DNA of 64,000 nt, taken from Flavivirga amylovorans. GTDB taxonomy: Bacteria > Bacteroidota > Bacteroidia > Flavobacteriales > Flavobacteriaceae. The stretch's first letter is position 1; each line of letters begins with the position of its first letter. The notes under the pieces are model-generated. The model ran no database searches. It was given only the letters and a program-made list of their open reading frames with translations, and was not told the DNA's origin. Shown here in pieces: positions 8,352 to 17,174 of the stretch. The stretch spans positions 712,926-776,925 of the forward strand of contig NZ_JAUOEM010000002.1 in the NCBI RefSeq assembly GCF_030540875.1, given 5' to 3'. The position numbers and the translations under genes were made by a program.

Positions 8352-9599
8352 ATGGAAGTATTAAAAATTGCAACAGCAGGAAGTGTAGATGATGGTAAGA
8401 GTACCTTAATAGGGCGTATTCTATACGATACAAAATCATTGACTACAGATAAGTTAGAAGCTATTGAGAAAACAAGTAAACAAAGAGGTTACGATTATTT
8501 AGATTTTTCTTTAGCAACCGATGGTTTGGTAGCAGAAAGAGAACAAGGAATTACAATAGATGTCGCTCATATTTACTTTTCAACAGCTAAGAAAAGTTAC
8601 ATTATAGCAGATACACCTGGCCACGTGGAATATACACGTAATATGGTAACAGGAGCTTCAACATCTCAGGCGTCTATCATTTTAATTGATGCTAGAAAAG
8701 GGGTGATCGAGCAAACAAATCGTCACTTTTTCATCAATAATTTATTGAGAGTTAAAGATATTGTTGTTGCCATTAATAAAATGGACTTAGTAGATTATTC
8801 TGAAGAAACCTACAATAAAATTAAAGCAGATTTTTCAGAATTAATGAGCAAAAGAGACTATCAGGACCAAAAAATAACTTTTATTCCTGTTAGTGCTTTA
8901 AAAGGAGATAATGTTGTAAATAAAACGGATAAGATGCCATGGTACAAAGGTCAGACTTTATTAGAGCATTTAGAAGAAATAGATAAAGCAGATATTTTTA
9001 ATATCGGAACCCCAAGATTTCCGGTACAGTATGTAATACGTCCAAAAACTGAAGACTTTCACGATTTCAGAGGGTATGCAGGAAAAGTATACGGAGGAAA
9101 TTTAAGTGTTGGAGATGATATCGTTGTATTACCGTCGCAGACAAAATCTAAGATAAAAGATATTTATTTCTATGATGAAAAGTATGAAACGGCTTCAAGA
9201 CGTTCATCAGTAACCATCACTTTAGAAAATGATATTAATGTGAGTAGAGGAGATATGATTGTAAAAGATGGTGATTTGCCAACTATAGAGAAACAATTTA
9301 CAGCCAATGTATGCTGGATGGATTCTAGCCAGTTAACACCTGGAGGTAAATATGTCGTACAACATGGAGTGAATAAAGTATTAGCGAAAGTTGATAGAAT
9401 TAATCATAAAATTAACCCAGACTATTCTGGAATAGAAGAAAATGTTACAGGTTTAAATGTTAATGATATTGCTTCGGTAACTTTCAAATTAAATAAGCCA
9501 ATCTTCTATGATCAATTTAGAAATCATAGAACTAACGGTTCGTTTATCTTAATCGATACACAAAACAATAATACCGTAGGGGCTGGCTTCATTCAATAA
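8352..9599 (+). CDS. cysN: Sulfate adenylyltransferase subunit 1 (GTPase)
   Basis: GTPase subunit that drives APS synthesis by CysD. G1 GSVDDGKST (10-18), G3 DTPGH (87-91) and G4 NKMD (142-145) are intact, followed by EF-Tu-like beta-barrel domains 2 and 3. At 415 residues the protein stops after these domains, so there is no fused APS kinase as in the CysNC form. It is followed after 11 bp by the sulfite reductase gene. Confidence 0.96.
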   Translation: MEVLKIATAGSVDDGKSTLIGRILYDTKSLTTDKLEAIEKTSKQRGYDYLDFSLATDGLVAEREQGITIDVAHIYFSTAKKSYIIADTPGHVEYTRNMVTGASTSQASIILIDARKGVIEQTNRHFFINNLLRVKDIVVAINKMDLVDYSEETYNKIKADFSELMSKRDYQDQKITFIPVSALKGDNVVNKTDKMPWYKGQTLLEHLEEIDKADIFNIGTPRFPVQYVIRPKTEDFHDFRGYAGKVYGGNLSVGDDIVVLPSQTKSKIKDIYFYDEKYETASRRSSVTITLENDINVSRGDMIVKDGDLPTIEKQFTANVCWMDSSQLTPGGKYVVQHGVNKVLAKVDRINHKINPDYSGIEENVTGLNVNDIASVTFKLNKPIFYDQFRNHRTNGSFILIDTQNNNTVGAGFIQ

Positions 9600-9610
9600 A
9601 AAAAAGAAAA

Positions 9611-11719
9611 ATGCAAAGTTTTAGAACAGAAATAGAAAATCCAATTGTCGAAAACGACATTATAGAATTAGCGAATAAAATCGAGCTTTTTCATAATGGT
9701 AAAATAGACGAAGAAAAGTTTAGAAGTCTTCGTTTAGCAAGAGGTGTTTATGGTCAACGCCAAGAGGGTGTACAAATGATTCGTATTAAATTGCCTTACG
9801 GAAAAGTTAAGAGTAATCAATTGCGAAGAATTTCGGAAGTATCTGATGAGTATTCTCGTGGACGTTTACACATTACAACACGTCAGGATATTCAAATTCA
9901 CTATGTTGATTTAAACAGAACACCAGAACTTTGGGCTGAATTAGAACGTGATGATGTTACTTTGAGAGAGGCTTGTGGTAATACGGTTAGAAATGTAACG
10001 GCTTCTGAAACGGCAGGGATTGATGTTAACGAACCATTTGATGTATCGCCTTATGCAGATGCTTTATTTCGTGCGTTCTTAAGAAACCCTATCTGTCAGG
10101 AAATGGGACGTAAGTTCAAAGTGTCTTTCTCTTCTTCAGATGAAGACACTGGGTTGTCATACATGCATGATTTAGGTTTTATTGCTAAGATTGAAAATGG
10201 TGTACGTGGATTTAAAGTGATGCTTGGAGGGGGACTAGGTTCCCAGCCACGACATGCAGATGTATTATATGATTTTTTAGAAACAGATAAGATCATTCCC
10301 GTAATGGAAGGTGTTTTAAGGATTTTTGATCGTCATGGTGAGCGTAAAAGCCGCGCCAAAGCACGTATGAAATTTTTAATAAAAGATATCGGATTAGAGG
10401 CTTTTAAGGCATTAGTTGAAGAGGAGCAAAATGCAATTGAGTTTAAATCGGTTGCTATTGATGCAGATGTGTATGAAGCTTCAATACCAGTGGAAATAAG
10501 TGAGATTCCACAAGTTGAAATAAAAGACCAAAAAGCTTTTGAAACTTGGAAGTCAACGAATCTGATTCCTCAAAAGCAGGATGGTTATGTAGCGATAGGC
10601 ATCAAAGTACTTTTAGGAGATTTTTATACAGATAAAGCAAGATTGTTAGCAGATCTAGTTGAAAAATATGCAGCTGGAGAAATAAGACTATCATTACGTC
10701 AAAATATTGTTATTCCTTTTGTAAAAGAAGCATTAGTACCATTTTTTTATAACGAATTAGAAAAATTAGGATTTGTAGAAGCGGGTTATAACAAAGCAGT
10801 AGATATTACAGCATGTCCAGGAACAGATACTTGTAATTTAGGAATTGCAAGTAGCACAGGAATTGCAGATGAATTGGAGCGTGTTATCAAATCAGAATAC
10901 CCGCAGTACCTAAGTAATGAAGATCTAGTTATTAAAATTAGTGGATGTATGAATGCTTGTGGACAACACAATATGGCAAATATTGGTTTCCAGGGGATGT
11001 CTGTTCGTACACCAGACAAATTAGTAGCACCAGCATTACAAGTATTATTAGGTGGAGGTAATTTAGGAGATGGTAGTGGTGTATTTGCAGATAAGGTGGT
11101 TAAGGTTCCAAGTAAAAGAGGTCCAGAAGCTTTAAGACGTATTTTAAACGATTTTGAAGCAAATGCCAATGGAAAGCAATTTGTAGAATACTATAAAGAA
11201 AAAGGAGAAAAGTATTTTTATGATTTCTTAAACGATCTTCAAGACGTTACTAATTTAACTCAAGAAGACTTTATCGATTGGGGAGAAGAAGAGAAATATG
11301 TTAAGGAAATTGGTATTGGAGAATGTGCAGGTGTTGTTATCGATTTAATTGCGACATTATTTTTAGAAAGTGAAGAAAAGATTGATAATGCAAAAAAATC
11401 CTTTGATAACAAAGTGTATTCAAGTGCTATTTATCATGCATATAGTTCTCTAGTTAATTCCGCGAAAGCGTTGCTATTAGCAGAAAACAAGAAAACAAAT
11501 ACGCATGCAGGTATCGTGAGTCAGTTTGACGAATTATTTGTTACAAGTGGAAATATAGATTTAGGAACATCTTTTTCAGAATTGATATATCAAATTAATA
11601 AATTTGCACCAACAGAAGAGTTTGCTGCAAAGTATATCGAGAATGCAAACTTATTTTTAGATAAAGTAAGAACATTCAGAGAAACTGAAACTGAGAAACT
11701 TCAGAAAAAAGCTGTTTAG
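9611..11719 (+). CDS. Ferredoxin-dependent sulfite (or nitrite) reductase with C-terminal HEPN-like domain
   Basis: Six-electron reduction of sulfite to sulfide is the expected reaction. Two nitrite/sulfite reductase ferredoxin-like half-domains and two siroheme/4Fe-4S domains fill residues 1-560, including RLHITTRQDIQIHY. The cluster ligands are Cys402-x5-Cys408 and Cys446-x3-Cys450 (TACPGTDTC and GCMNACGQHNMANIGFQG). Residues 585-695 then form an all-helical tail (SFDNKVYSSAIYHAYSSLVN, THAGIVSQFDELF) resembling a HEPN domain, with no clear RxxxxH nuclease motif. The neighbours (cysDN, siroheme genes and a ferredoxin reductase) argue for sulfite over nitrite. The tail may help assembly, binding or dimerisation; its role is unknown. 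Confidence 0.9.
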   Translation: MQSFRTEIENPIVENDIIELANKIELFHNGKIDEEKFRSLRLARGVYGQRQEGVQMIRIKLPYGKVKSNQLRRISEVSDEYSRGRLHITTRQDIQIHYVDLNRTPELWAELERDDVTLREACGNTVRNVTASETAGIDVNEPFDVSPYADALFRAFLRNPICQEMGRKFKVSFSSSDEDTGLSYMHDLGFIAKIENGVRGFKVMLGGGLGSQPRHADVLYDFLETDKIIPVMEGVLRIFDRHGERKSRAKARMKFLIKDIGLEAFKALVEEEQNAIEFKSVAIDADVYEASIPVEISEIPQVEIKDQKAFETWKSTNLIPQKQDGYVAIGIKVLLGDFYTDKARLLADLVEKYAAGEIRLSLRQNIVIPFVKEALVPFFYNELEKLGFVEAGYNKAVDITACPGTDTCNLGIASSTGIADELERVIKSEYPQYLSNEDLVIKISGCMNACGQHNMANIGFQGMSVRTPDKLVAPALQVLLGGGNLGDGSGVFADKVVKVPSKRGPEALRRILNDFEANANGKQFVEYYKEKGEKYFYDFLNDLQDVTNLTQEDFIDWGEEEKYVKEIGIGECAGVVIDLIATLFLESEEKIDNAKKSFDNKVYSSAIYHAYSSLVNSAKALLLAENKKTNTHAGIVSQFDELFVTSGNIDLGTSFSELIYQINKFAPTEEFAAKYIENANLFLDKVRTFRETETEKLQKKAV

Positions 11720-11773
11720 GAAGTGTCATTCTAAATGTAATAAAGAATCTTTTTTACAGAGGTTTTTATAAAG

Positions 11774-12580
11774 ATGAGTAAAAAAAACGAAAATAAAGAT
11801 ATAGAGAATTCTTTTCCCCCTTCGGGGGTTAGGGGGCGTTTAACGGTCGTAGGAGCTGGACCAGGCGATGTGGATTTAATAACGCTTAAAGCGATAAAAT
11901 CTATAGAATCTGCAGATGTTATTCTGTACGATGCTCTTATAAATGAAGCCTTATTAGAATACGCTTCAAGCGAGGCAGAACTCATTTTTGTGGGGAAACG
12001 TAAAGGTTGTTATGCTTTTCAGCAAGAACAAATAAATGAGCTTATAGTTAGTAAAGCTAAAAGCCATGGTCATGTAGTGAGACTGAAAGGTGGCGATCCA
12101 TTTATATTTGGAAGAGGCGCAGAAGAGATTGATTATGTAAGACAGTTTGGGTTAGAAACCTTTGTGGTTCCTGGAATATCATCGGCCCTTGCAGTCCCAG
12201 CATATCAAGGGATCCCTTTAACCAAACGAAACGCTTCAGAAAGTTTTTGGGTTATTACGGGTACAACTAAAAATCACCAATTATCATCAGACGTTGCTTT
12301 AGCTGCAAAATCAACAGCGACTGTAGTAATTTTGATGGGAATGGGTAAGTTGACCGAAATAGTTCGTATTTTTTCAGAGGAAAACAAACAAAACACATCT
12401 ATTGCTATTATTCAAAATGGCACCAGAGACGATGAAAATGTTGGTATTGGTACTATTGAAACCATTAGCGATATTGTAGCTGAAAAACAATTAACAAACC
12501 CAGCTATTATTGTTATTGGCGATGTTGTTAAAGAACGTGCTGTATTAACCTCTATTTATAAAGAAGTTAATAGTATATAG
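11774..12580 (+). CDS. cobA: Uroporphyrinogen-III C-methyltransferase
   Basis: Two SAM-dependent methylations turn uroporphyrinogen III into precorrin-2, the first step to siroheme for the sulfite reductase upstream. The core starts at residue 23 with LTVVGAGPGDVDLITLKA and holds VRLKGGDPFIFGRGAEE and VVPGISSALAVPAYQGIPLTKR, all typical. The preceding 22 residues are unusual: residues 15-22 (PPSGVRGR) are encoded by a dispersed palindromic repeat at 11814-11837. No other start lies between that repeat and the core, so the repeat appears to be translated. Confidence 0.95.
   Translation: MSKKNENKDIENSFPPSGVRGRLTVVGAGPGDVDLITLKAIKSIESADVILYDALINEALLEYASSEAELIFVGKRKGCYAFQQEQINELIVSKAKSHGHVVRLKGGDPFIFGRGAEEIDYVRQFGLETFVVPGISSALAVPAYQGIPLTKRNASESFWVITGTTKNHQLSSDVALAAKSTATVVILMGMGKLTEIVRIFSEENKQNTSIAIIQNGTRDDENVGIGTIETISDIVAEKQLTNPAIIVIGDVVKERAVLTSIYKEVNSI
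11814..11837 (+). repeat. Dispersed C/G palindrome inside the cobA coding sequence
   Basis: TTCCCCC-TTC-GGGGG followed by TTAGGGGGC has the same architecture as the repeats before cysD and metF (hairpin, then TTAG or CTAG, then a G-rich tail). It is in frame with cobA and lies between the start codon and the conserved methyltransferase core. Confidence 0.7.
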
Positions 12581-12591
12581 CCTGATTAAGT

Positions 12592-13179
12592 ATGGAAGAA
12601 AGGAATAATTTATATCCTATTTTTTTAAAGACAAAAAACTTACATGTACTTATTGTAGGTGGTGGTTTTGTGGCTGAAGAAAAATTAACTTTTTTATTAA
12701 AGTCTAGCCCTGATGCGAAGGTTACCATGGTATCACCTATGTTTAGAGACGGTACTATAACGCTAGCAAAGAAAGGTGATGTTGCCTTGGTTGAGGATAC
12801 ATATAATAAAAGTTATTTAAACGGAAAGCATATTGTTGTAGCTACGACCGATGTTCCCGAAGTAAATATAGACGTTTGGAAAGATTGTAGAGCAGAGGCC
12901 AAATTAGTTAACGTTGCAGATAATCCGCCATATTGTGATTTTTATATGGGAGGTATCGTAACAAAAGGTCATGTGAAAGTAGCGATTTCAACAAATGGAA
13001 AGTCGCCAACAACAGCCAAAAGATTACGTCAGTTTTTTGAGGATGTCATTCCAGAAAATGTAGACGATTTGGTTAAGAATTTAAATGAATATAGAAAAAC
13101 AATAAAAGGTGATTTCGAGCAAAAAGTAGAAACGCTTAATGAATTTACCAAAGGATTAATTTCAAAAAAAGAATCATAA
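12592..13179 (+). CDS. Precorrin-2 dehydrogenase / sirohydrochlorin ferrochelatase (Met8/SirC type)
   Basis: Oxidises precorrin-2 to sirohydrochlorin and may insert iron to give siroheme. The 195-residue protein begins with a Rossmann motif (LHVLIVGGGFVAEEKLTFLL) and contains ADNPPYCDFYMGG and KVAISTNGKSPTTAKRLRQFFE, which match the CysG N-terminal module and Met8. The dimerisation and lid region is present but short. It follows cobA by 11 bp. Whether it chelates iron itself cannot be read from sequence. Confidence 0.9.
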   Translation: MEERNNLYPIFLKTKNLHVLIVGGGFVAEEKLTFLLKSSPDAKVTMVSPMFRDGTITLAKKGDVALVEDTYNKSYLNGKHIVVATTDVPEVNIDVWKDCRAEAKLVNVADNPPYCDFYMGGIVTKGHVKVAISTNGKSPTTAKRLRQFFEDVIPENVDDLVKNLNEYRKTIKGDFEQKVETLNEFTKGLISKKES

Positions 13180-13180
13180 T

Positions 13181-14233
13181 ATGATTAAAACAGATATACT
13201 TATAATAGGTGCAGGTCCAACTGGATTATTTACGGTTTTTGAAGCAGGTTTATTAAAACTTAAGTGTCACTTAATTGATGCACTACCACAACCGGGTGGG
13301 CAATGTTCTGAGATTTATCCAAAAAAACCTATTTATGATATTCCTGGATTTCCAGAAATTTTAGCAGGAGATTTAACAAAAAACCTTTTAGAGCAAGGGA
13401 AGCAATTCGAGCCTGGATTTACATTAGGTGAGCGTGCAGAAACTATAGAAAAACAAGAAGATGGCTCTTTTATTGTTACAACAAACAAAGGCACACAACA
13501 TCATGCACTTGTAGTTGCTATAGCAGGAGGGCTTGGGTCTTTTGAGCCTAGAAAACCAGCTATTGAAGGTATTGCAGATTATGAGGATAAAGGTGTTGAA
13601 TACATTATAAAAGATCCTGAATTTTATAGAGATAAAAAAGTAGTGATTTCTGGAGGTGGGGATTCTGCTTTAGATTGGAGTATTTTTTTAACCGATGTGG
13701 CTTCAGAAGTAACATTAATTCATCGAAGAAACGAGTTTAGAGGCGCTTTAGATTCTGTAGAAAAAGTTAGAGAATTAACACTTCTAAATAAAATAAAATT
13801 AATCACACCAGCTGAGGTTAAGGAACTTCATGGTGATGGAAAAATAGAAGCAGTTTCTGTGGTTAAAGACGGTGAAACGACTAAAATAGATACCGATCAC
13901 TTTATTCCTCTATTTGGTTTATCTCCTAAATTAGGACCTATAGGGAATTGGGGGTTAGATATAGAAAAGAATGCTATAAAAGTTGATAATTCCTTAAACT
14001 ACCAAACAAATATTCCTGGTATTTTTGCTATAGGTGATGTAAATACGTACCCTGAGAAATTAAAATTAATTCTTTGTGGTTTTCATGAAGCGACGTTAAT
14101 GTGTCAAGCAGCATATAGAATTATCAATCCAGGTAAAAAATATGTATTAAAATATACAACCGTTAGTGGTATTGATGGTTTTGATGGAACTCGTAAAGAA
14201 GCACCAAAAGCAGTAGTCCAAGCTATTAATTAG
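13181..14233 (+). CDS. Ferredoxin-NADP+ reductase, thioredoxin-reductase-like
   Basis: Passes electrons from NADPH to ferredoxin. It has a 350-residue TrxR-like fold: the FAD motif GAGPTGLFTVFEAG near residue 10, QPGGQCSEIYPKKPIYDIPGFP, the NAD(P) motif VISGGGDSALDWS, and GIFAIGDVNTYPEKLKLI near the C-terminus. The CxxC redox pair of thioredoxin reductase is absent, which identifies the YumC-type reductase. It starts 1 bp after the siroheme gene, so tight coupling to the ferredoxin-dependent sulfite reductase of this operon is likely. Confidence 0.9.
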   Translation: MIKTDILIIGAGPTGLFTVFEAGLLKLKCHLIDALPQPGGQCSEIYPKKPIYDIPGFPEILAGDLTKNLLEQGKQFEPGFTLGERAETIEKQEDGSFIVTTNKGTQHHALVVAIAGGLGSFEPRKPAIEGIADYEDKGVEYIIKDPEFYRDKKVVISGGGDSALDWSIFLTDVASEVTLIHRRNEFRGALDSVEKVRELTLLNKIKLITPAEVKELHGDGKIEAVSVVKDGETTKIDTDHFIPLFGLSPKLGPIGNWGLDIEKNAIKVDNSLNYQTNIPGIFAIGDVNTYPEKLKLILCGFHEATLMCQAAYRIINPGKKYVLKYTTVSGIDGFDGTRKEAPKAVVQAIN

Positions 14234-14248
14234 AAATATATTTAATAC

Positions 14249-14989
14249 ATGAAAAGCTATAACGTTTGCCTAAAAGATACGGTTAAAACATTCACAAAAC
14301 GACTGTTTTATTCGCTATTTGATTGCGAACAAGAAGAGATTCATGGTGATTATTTAGAGAAAACATTTCTTAAAATAGTGTCGTCATTAGAAATAGAAAA
14401 TGGCGAAACATTATGGAAAAGCTTTAAAGGGGAGCTTCCGGAAATTAGAAAAACGTTAGACCTGGATGCTATTGCATTTGAGAATAATGATCCGGCATCT
14501 CATTGCTTGGAAGAAATATATTTAGCGTATCCAGGTTTTCATGCCATATCTATTTATAGGTTAAGTCATGCCTTGTATAACCTTGGTGTGTATATTTTAC
14601 CTAGAATGATGAGTGAATACATTCATGGTATTACAGGAATCGATATTCACCCAGGTGCTACTATAAGTGACTCGTTTTATATAGATCACGGTACAGGGAT
14701 TGTAATAGGAGAATCTTCTATTATAGGTAAACATGTTAAAATATACCAAGGGGTAACCTTGGGTGGTATTCAAGTGGCAAAAAGTCTGGCATCGACAAAA
14801 AGGCATCCTACCATAGAAGATAATGTAACTATTTACGCAAATGCTACTATTTTAGGTGGTGATATTATTATTGGAGCGAATTCAACTATTGGAGCCAACG
14901 TTTGGATTACACAATCCGTTCCAGAAGATTCATTAGTGACCTATCAAACTGAAATTAAAATCAGACCCAAAAAGAATGGCATACGGTAA
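14249..14989 (+). CDS. Serine O-acetyltransferase (EpsC-type)
   Basis: Makes O-acetylserine from serine and acetyl-CoA. The 246-residue protein has an alpha-helical N-terminal half and a left-handed beta-helix built from hexapeptide repeats (about 130-235), with GIDIHPGATISDSFYIDHGTG and VIGESSIIGKHVKIYQGVTLGG. This fits the EpsC/CysE family. Its last 14 bp overlap the start of cysM, showing translational coupling of the two steps of cysteine synthesis. Confidence 0.92.
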   Translation: MKSYNVCLKDTVKTFTKRLFYSLFDCEQEEIHGDYLEKTFLKIVSSLEIENGETLWKSFKGELPEIRKTLDLDAIAFENNDPASHCLEEIYLAYPGFHAISIYRLSHALYNLGVYILPRMMSEYIHGITGIDIHPGATISDSFYIDHGTGIVIGESSIIGKHVKIYQGVTLGGIQVAKSLASTKRHPTIEDNVTIYANATILGGDIIIGANSTIGANVWITQSVPEDSLVTYQTEIKIRPKKNGIR

Positions 14990-15866
14990 AAGAATCCTTG
15001 ATCAAATTGGAAATACGCCAATTGTAGAAGCAAGTCATATTATTGAAAATAAAAACGTTCGATTGTTTTTTAAGCTCGAAGGAAATAACCCAGGAGGAAG
15101 TGTAAAAGATCGTGCCGCTTTTAATATGATTAATGAAGCATTAAAACGAGGTGATATTGAAAAAGGAGGAACCTTAGTTGAAGCTACTAGCGGGAATACA
15201 GGCATTGCTCTAGCATTTATTGCGCAGTTATTAGGGTTGAATATGGTACTAATCATGCCAGAGAATTCTACCGAAGAACGTGTTAAAACAATGCGAGCTT
15301 ATGGCGCTGAGGTTATTTTAACGCCTGCAGATGTAGGTATTGAAGGCTCTAGGGATTTGGCGTTTAAATTGAGAGATGAAAAAGGATTTACGCTTTTAAA
15401 TCAGTTTGAAAATAACGATAATTGGAAAGCACATTATAAAACGACCGGACCAGAAGTTTGGAGAGATACAGAAGGAGAAATTACGCATTTTGTATCTGCG
15501 ATGGGAACAACTGGGACCATTATGGGGACGTCAACTTTTCTAAAAGAAAAAAATAAAAATATAACCATTGTAGGAGCGCAACCGGCAGATGGTGCTAGAA
15601 TACCAGGGATTAGAAAATGGTCACCAGATTATGTCCCTAAGTTTTTTGATCGTTCTAAGGTGGATGTCGTAGTGGATGTTAATGAAGAAAATGCTAAAGT
15701 AACGACCCAACGTTTAGCCAAAGAAGAAGGTCTTTTTGCAGGAATGAGTAGTGGAGGCGCTGTTTATTGTGCTTTAGAAATTGCAAAAACTATTGACAAA
15801 GGTGTTATAGTTGCTATTATTTGTGATAGAGGTGATCGGTATTTGTCGTCACCATTGTTCGAATAA
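14976..15866 (+). CDS. cysM: Cysteine synthase B
   Basis: Condenses O-acetylserine (or related acceptors) with sulfide or thiosulfate to give cysteine. It is 296 residues long. The PLP lysine is Lys44 in NPGGSVKDRAA, the substrate loop EATSGNTGIA is at 68-77, and a phosphate-binding GTTGTIMGT lies near 167. The short C-terminus and GARIPGIRKWSPDYVPKFF resemble CysM more than CysK. It closes the sulfate-assimilation operon. Confidence 0.93.
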   Translation: MAYGKRILDQIGNTPIVEASHIIENKNVRLFFKLEGNNPGGSVKDRAAFNMINEALKRGDIEKGGTLVEATSGNTGIALAFIAQLLGLNMVLIMPENSTEERVKTMRAYGAEVILTPADVGIEGSRDLAFKLRDEKGFTLLNQFENNDNWKAHYKTTGPEVWRDTEGEITHFVSAMGTTGTIMGTSTFLKEKNKNITIVGAQPADGARIPGIRKWSPDYVPKFFDRSKVDVVVDVNEENAKVTTQRLAKEEGLFAGMSSGGAVYCALEIAKTIDKGVIVAIICDRGDRYLSSPLFE

Positions 15867-15910
15867 TACAATTTTTAATAAAATTATAAGGATAAGAAAA
15901 ATATAGTTGT

Positions 15911-15918
15911 TATTTTTG
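15911..15918 (+). promoter_or_regulatory. Candidate -7 box for the riboswitch and methionine synthase transcript
   Basis: TATTTTTG matches TAnnTTTG exactly and lies 25 bp before the P1 helix of the SAM riboswitch. No well-spaced upstream TTG is seen, so the call rests on the -7 box and its position. Confidence 0.5.
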
Positions 15919-15942
15919 TCCCCAGTTCATAAATGTATTAAT

Positions 15943-16078
15943 GTTATCAAGAAAGGCAGAGGGAATAGACCCGTTGAAGCCTTGGCAACCCTTTAACTTT
16001 AAAGAAGGTGCTAAATTCTACTAATGTTTAGAAATATTAGAAAGATAACGAAAAGTGTTTCCTTTACTTTTCTTGATG
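15943..16078 (+). promoter_or_regulatory. SAM-I (S-box) riboswitch upstream of split metH
   Basis: P1 pairs GTTATC (15943-15948) with GATAAC (16044-16049). In between are the conserved S-box landmarks: AGAGGGAATAGACCC, GAAGCC and GGCAACC in the P2/P3 region, AAGGTGCTAAATTC, and GAAAGATAAC closing P1. The segment 16050-16072 can form a 7-bp hairpin (GAAAAGT/ACTTTTC). Alternatively 16069-16077 can pair perfectly with 15946-15954 and break P1, so the two folds compete. There is no U-run after the hairpin. SAM binding should lower expression of the methionine genes that follow. Confidence 0.9.
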
Positions 16079-16107
16079 ACATATGATATAGAATAAAAAA
16101 TATCAAA

Positions 16108-17121
16108 ATGTCGAATATACAACAAGCTTTACAAGAACGTATTTTAGTGCTGGATGGTGCTATGGGTACGATGTTACAAGCTTATAAATTTACCGAAGCC
16201 GATTTTAGAGGAGATCGATTTAAGGATTACCCAACACCATTGCAAGGTAATAATGACTTGCTGTCTATTACACAGCCACAAGCTATTAAAGAAATACATG
16301 CTAAATATTTTGAAGTAGGTGCAGATATCGTAGAAACCAATACCTTTTCCGGAACAACAATCGCTATGGCAGATTATCAAATGGAAGATTTGGTATACGA
16401 GCTTAATTACCAATCTGCAAAGATTGCCAAAGAGGTTGCCGATGCGTTCACAGCAAAAGAACCTCACAAACCACGTTTTGTAGCTGGATCAATCGGTCCA
16501 ACAAATCGTACAGCAAGTATGTCTCCAGATGTTAATGACCCTGGTTATAGAGCCGTTACATTTGATGAATTGCGCATAGCTTATAAACAACAAGTGGAAG
16601 CTCTTATTGACGGAGGATCCGATTTATTATTGGTAGAAACGGTTTTTGATACCTTAAATGCTAAAGCGGCGTTGTTTGCTATAGAAGAAGTTAAAGACGA
16701 ACGCAATATTGATATCCCTATTATGCTTAGTGGTACGATTACAGATGCATCAGGAAGAACACTTTCTGGACAAACGGCTGAGGCATTTTTAATTTCTGTA
16801 TCACATATTCCACTATTATCAGTTGGCTTTAATTGTGCTTTAGGGGCTAATTTATTGCAACCACATTTAGAGGCAATTGCTTCTAAAACAGATTTTGCAA
16901 TATCGGCACATCCCAATGCAGGTTTACCAAATGCTTTTGGAGAATATGACGAAACACCAGAAGAAATGGGCGCACAGATAGAAGAATATTTAAAAAAGAA
17001 TTTAATAAACATTATTGGAGGCTGTTGTGGTACAAGCCCAGAACATATTAAAGTCATTGCAGACTTAGCTGCTAAGTACAAGCCAAGGACTGTTATTTCT
17101 GAGAAAACAGAAACCTTATAA
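16108..17121 (+). CDS. metH: Methionine synthase, homocysteine-binding half (split MetH)
   Basis: The zinc-dependent homocysteine-activating module of cobalamin-dependent methionine synthase. It starts with [17 protein letters not shown] and carries the three zinc cysteines Cys243 (GFNCALGA) and Cys306/Cys307 (GGCCGTSP). It ends at residue 337, right after this domain, so the folate, cobalamin and activation domains must come from the second ORF at 17456. It is directly controlled by the SAM-I riboswitch upstream. Confidence 0.95.
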   Translation: MSNIQQALQERILVLDGAMGTMLQAYKFTEADFRGDRFKDYPTPLQGNNDLLSITQPQAIKEIHAKYFEVGADIVETNTFSGTTIAMADYQMEDLVYELNYQSAKIAKEVADAFTAKEPHKPRFVAGSIGPTNRTASMSPDVNDPGYRAVTFDELRIAYKQQVEALIDGGSDLLLVETVFDTLNAKAALFAIEEVKDERNIDIPIMLSGTITDASGRTLSGQTAEAFLISVSHIPLLSVGFNCALGANLLQPHLEAIASKTDFAISAHPNAGLPNAFGEYDETPEEMGAQIEEYLKKNLINIIGGCCGTSPEHIKVIADLAAKYKPRTVISEKTETL

Positions 17122-17125
17122 AATA

Positions 17126-17156
17126 GACCTGTCAGGTTTTTAAAACCTGACAGGTC
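17126..17156 (+). repeat. Perfect 15-bp-arm palindrome between metH half and ABM gene
   Basis: GACCTGTCAGGTTTT and its exact complement flank a single T. It would form a strong hairpin in RNA but has no U-tract. Its high symmetry is typical of a mobile dispersed palindrome. Confidence 0.85.
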
Positions 17157-17174
17157 TCGCTAAGTAAATAAAAT

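Noticed and set aside
10786-11169. 127-codon ORF antisense to the sulfite reductase
   Set aside because: A shadow of a strongly conserved coding region; no start signals or recognisable domain.
16581-17081. 166-codon ORF antisense to metH
   Set aside because: A shadow ORF opposite a well-conserved enzyme; composition is that of reversed codons.
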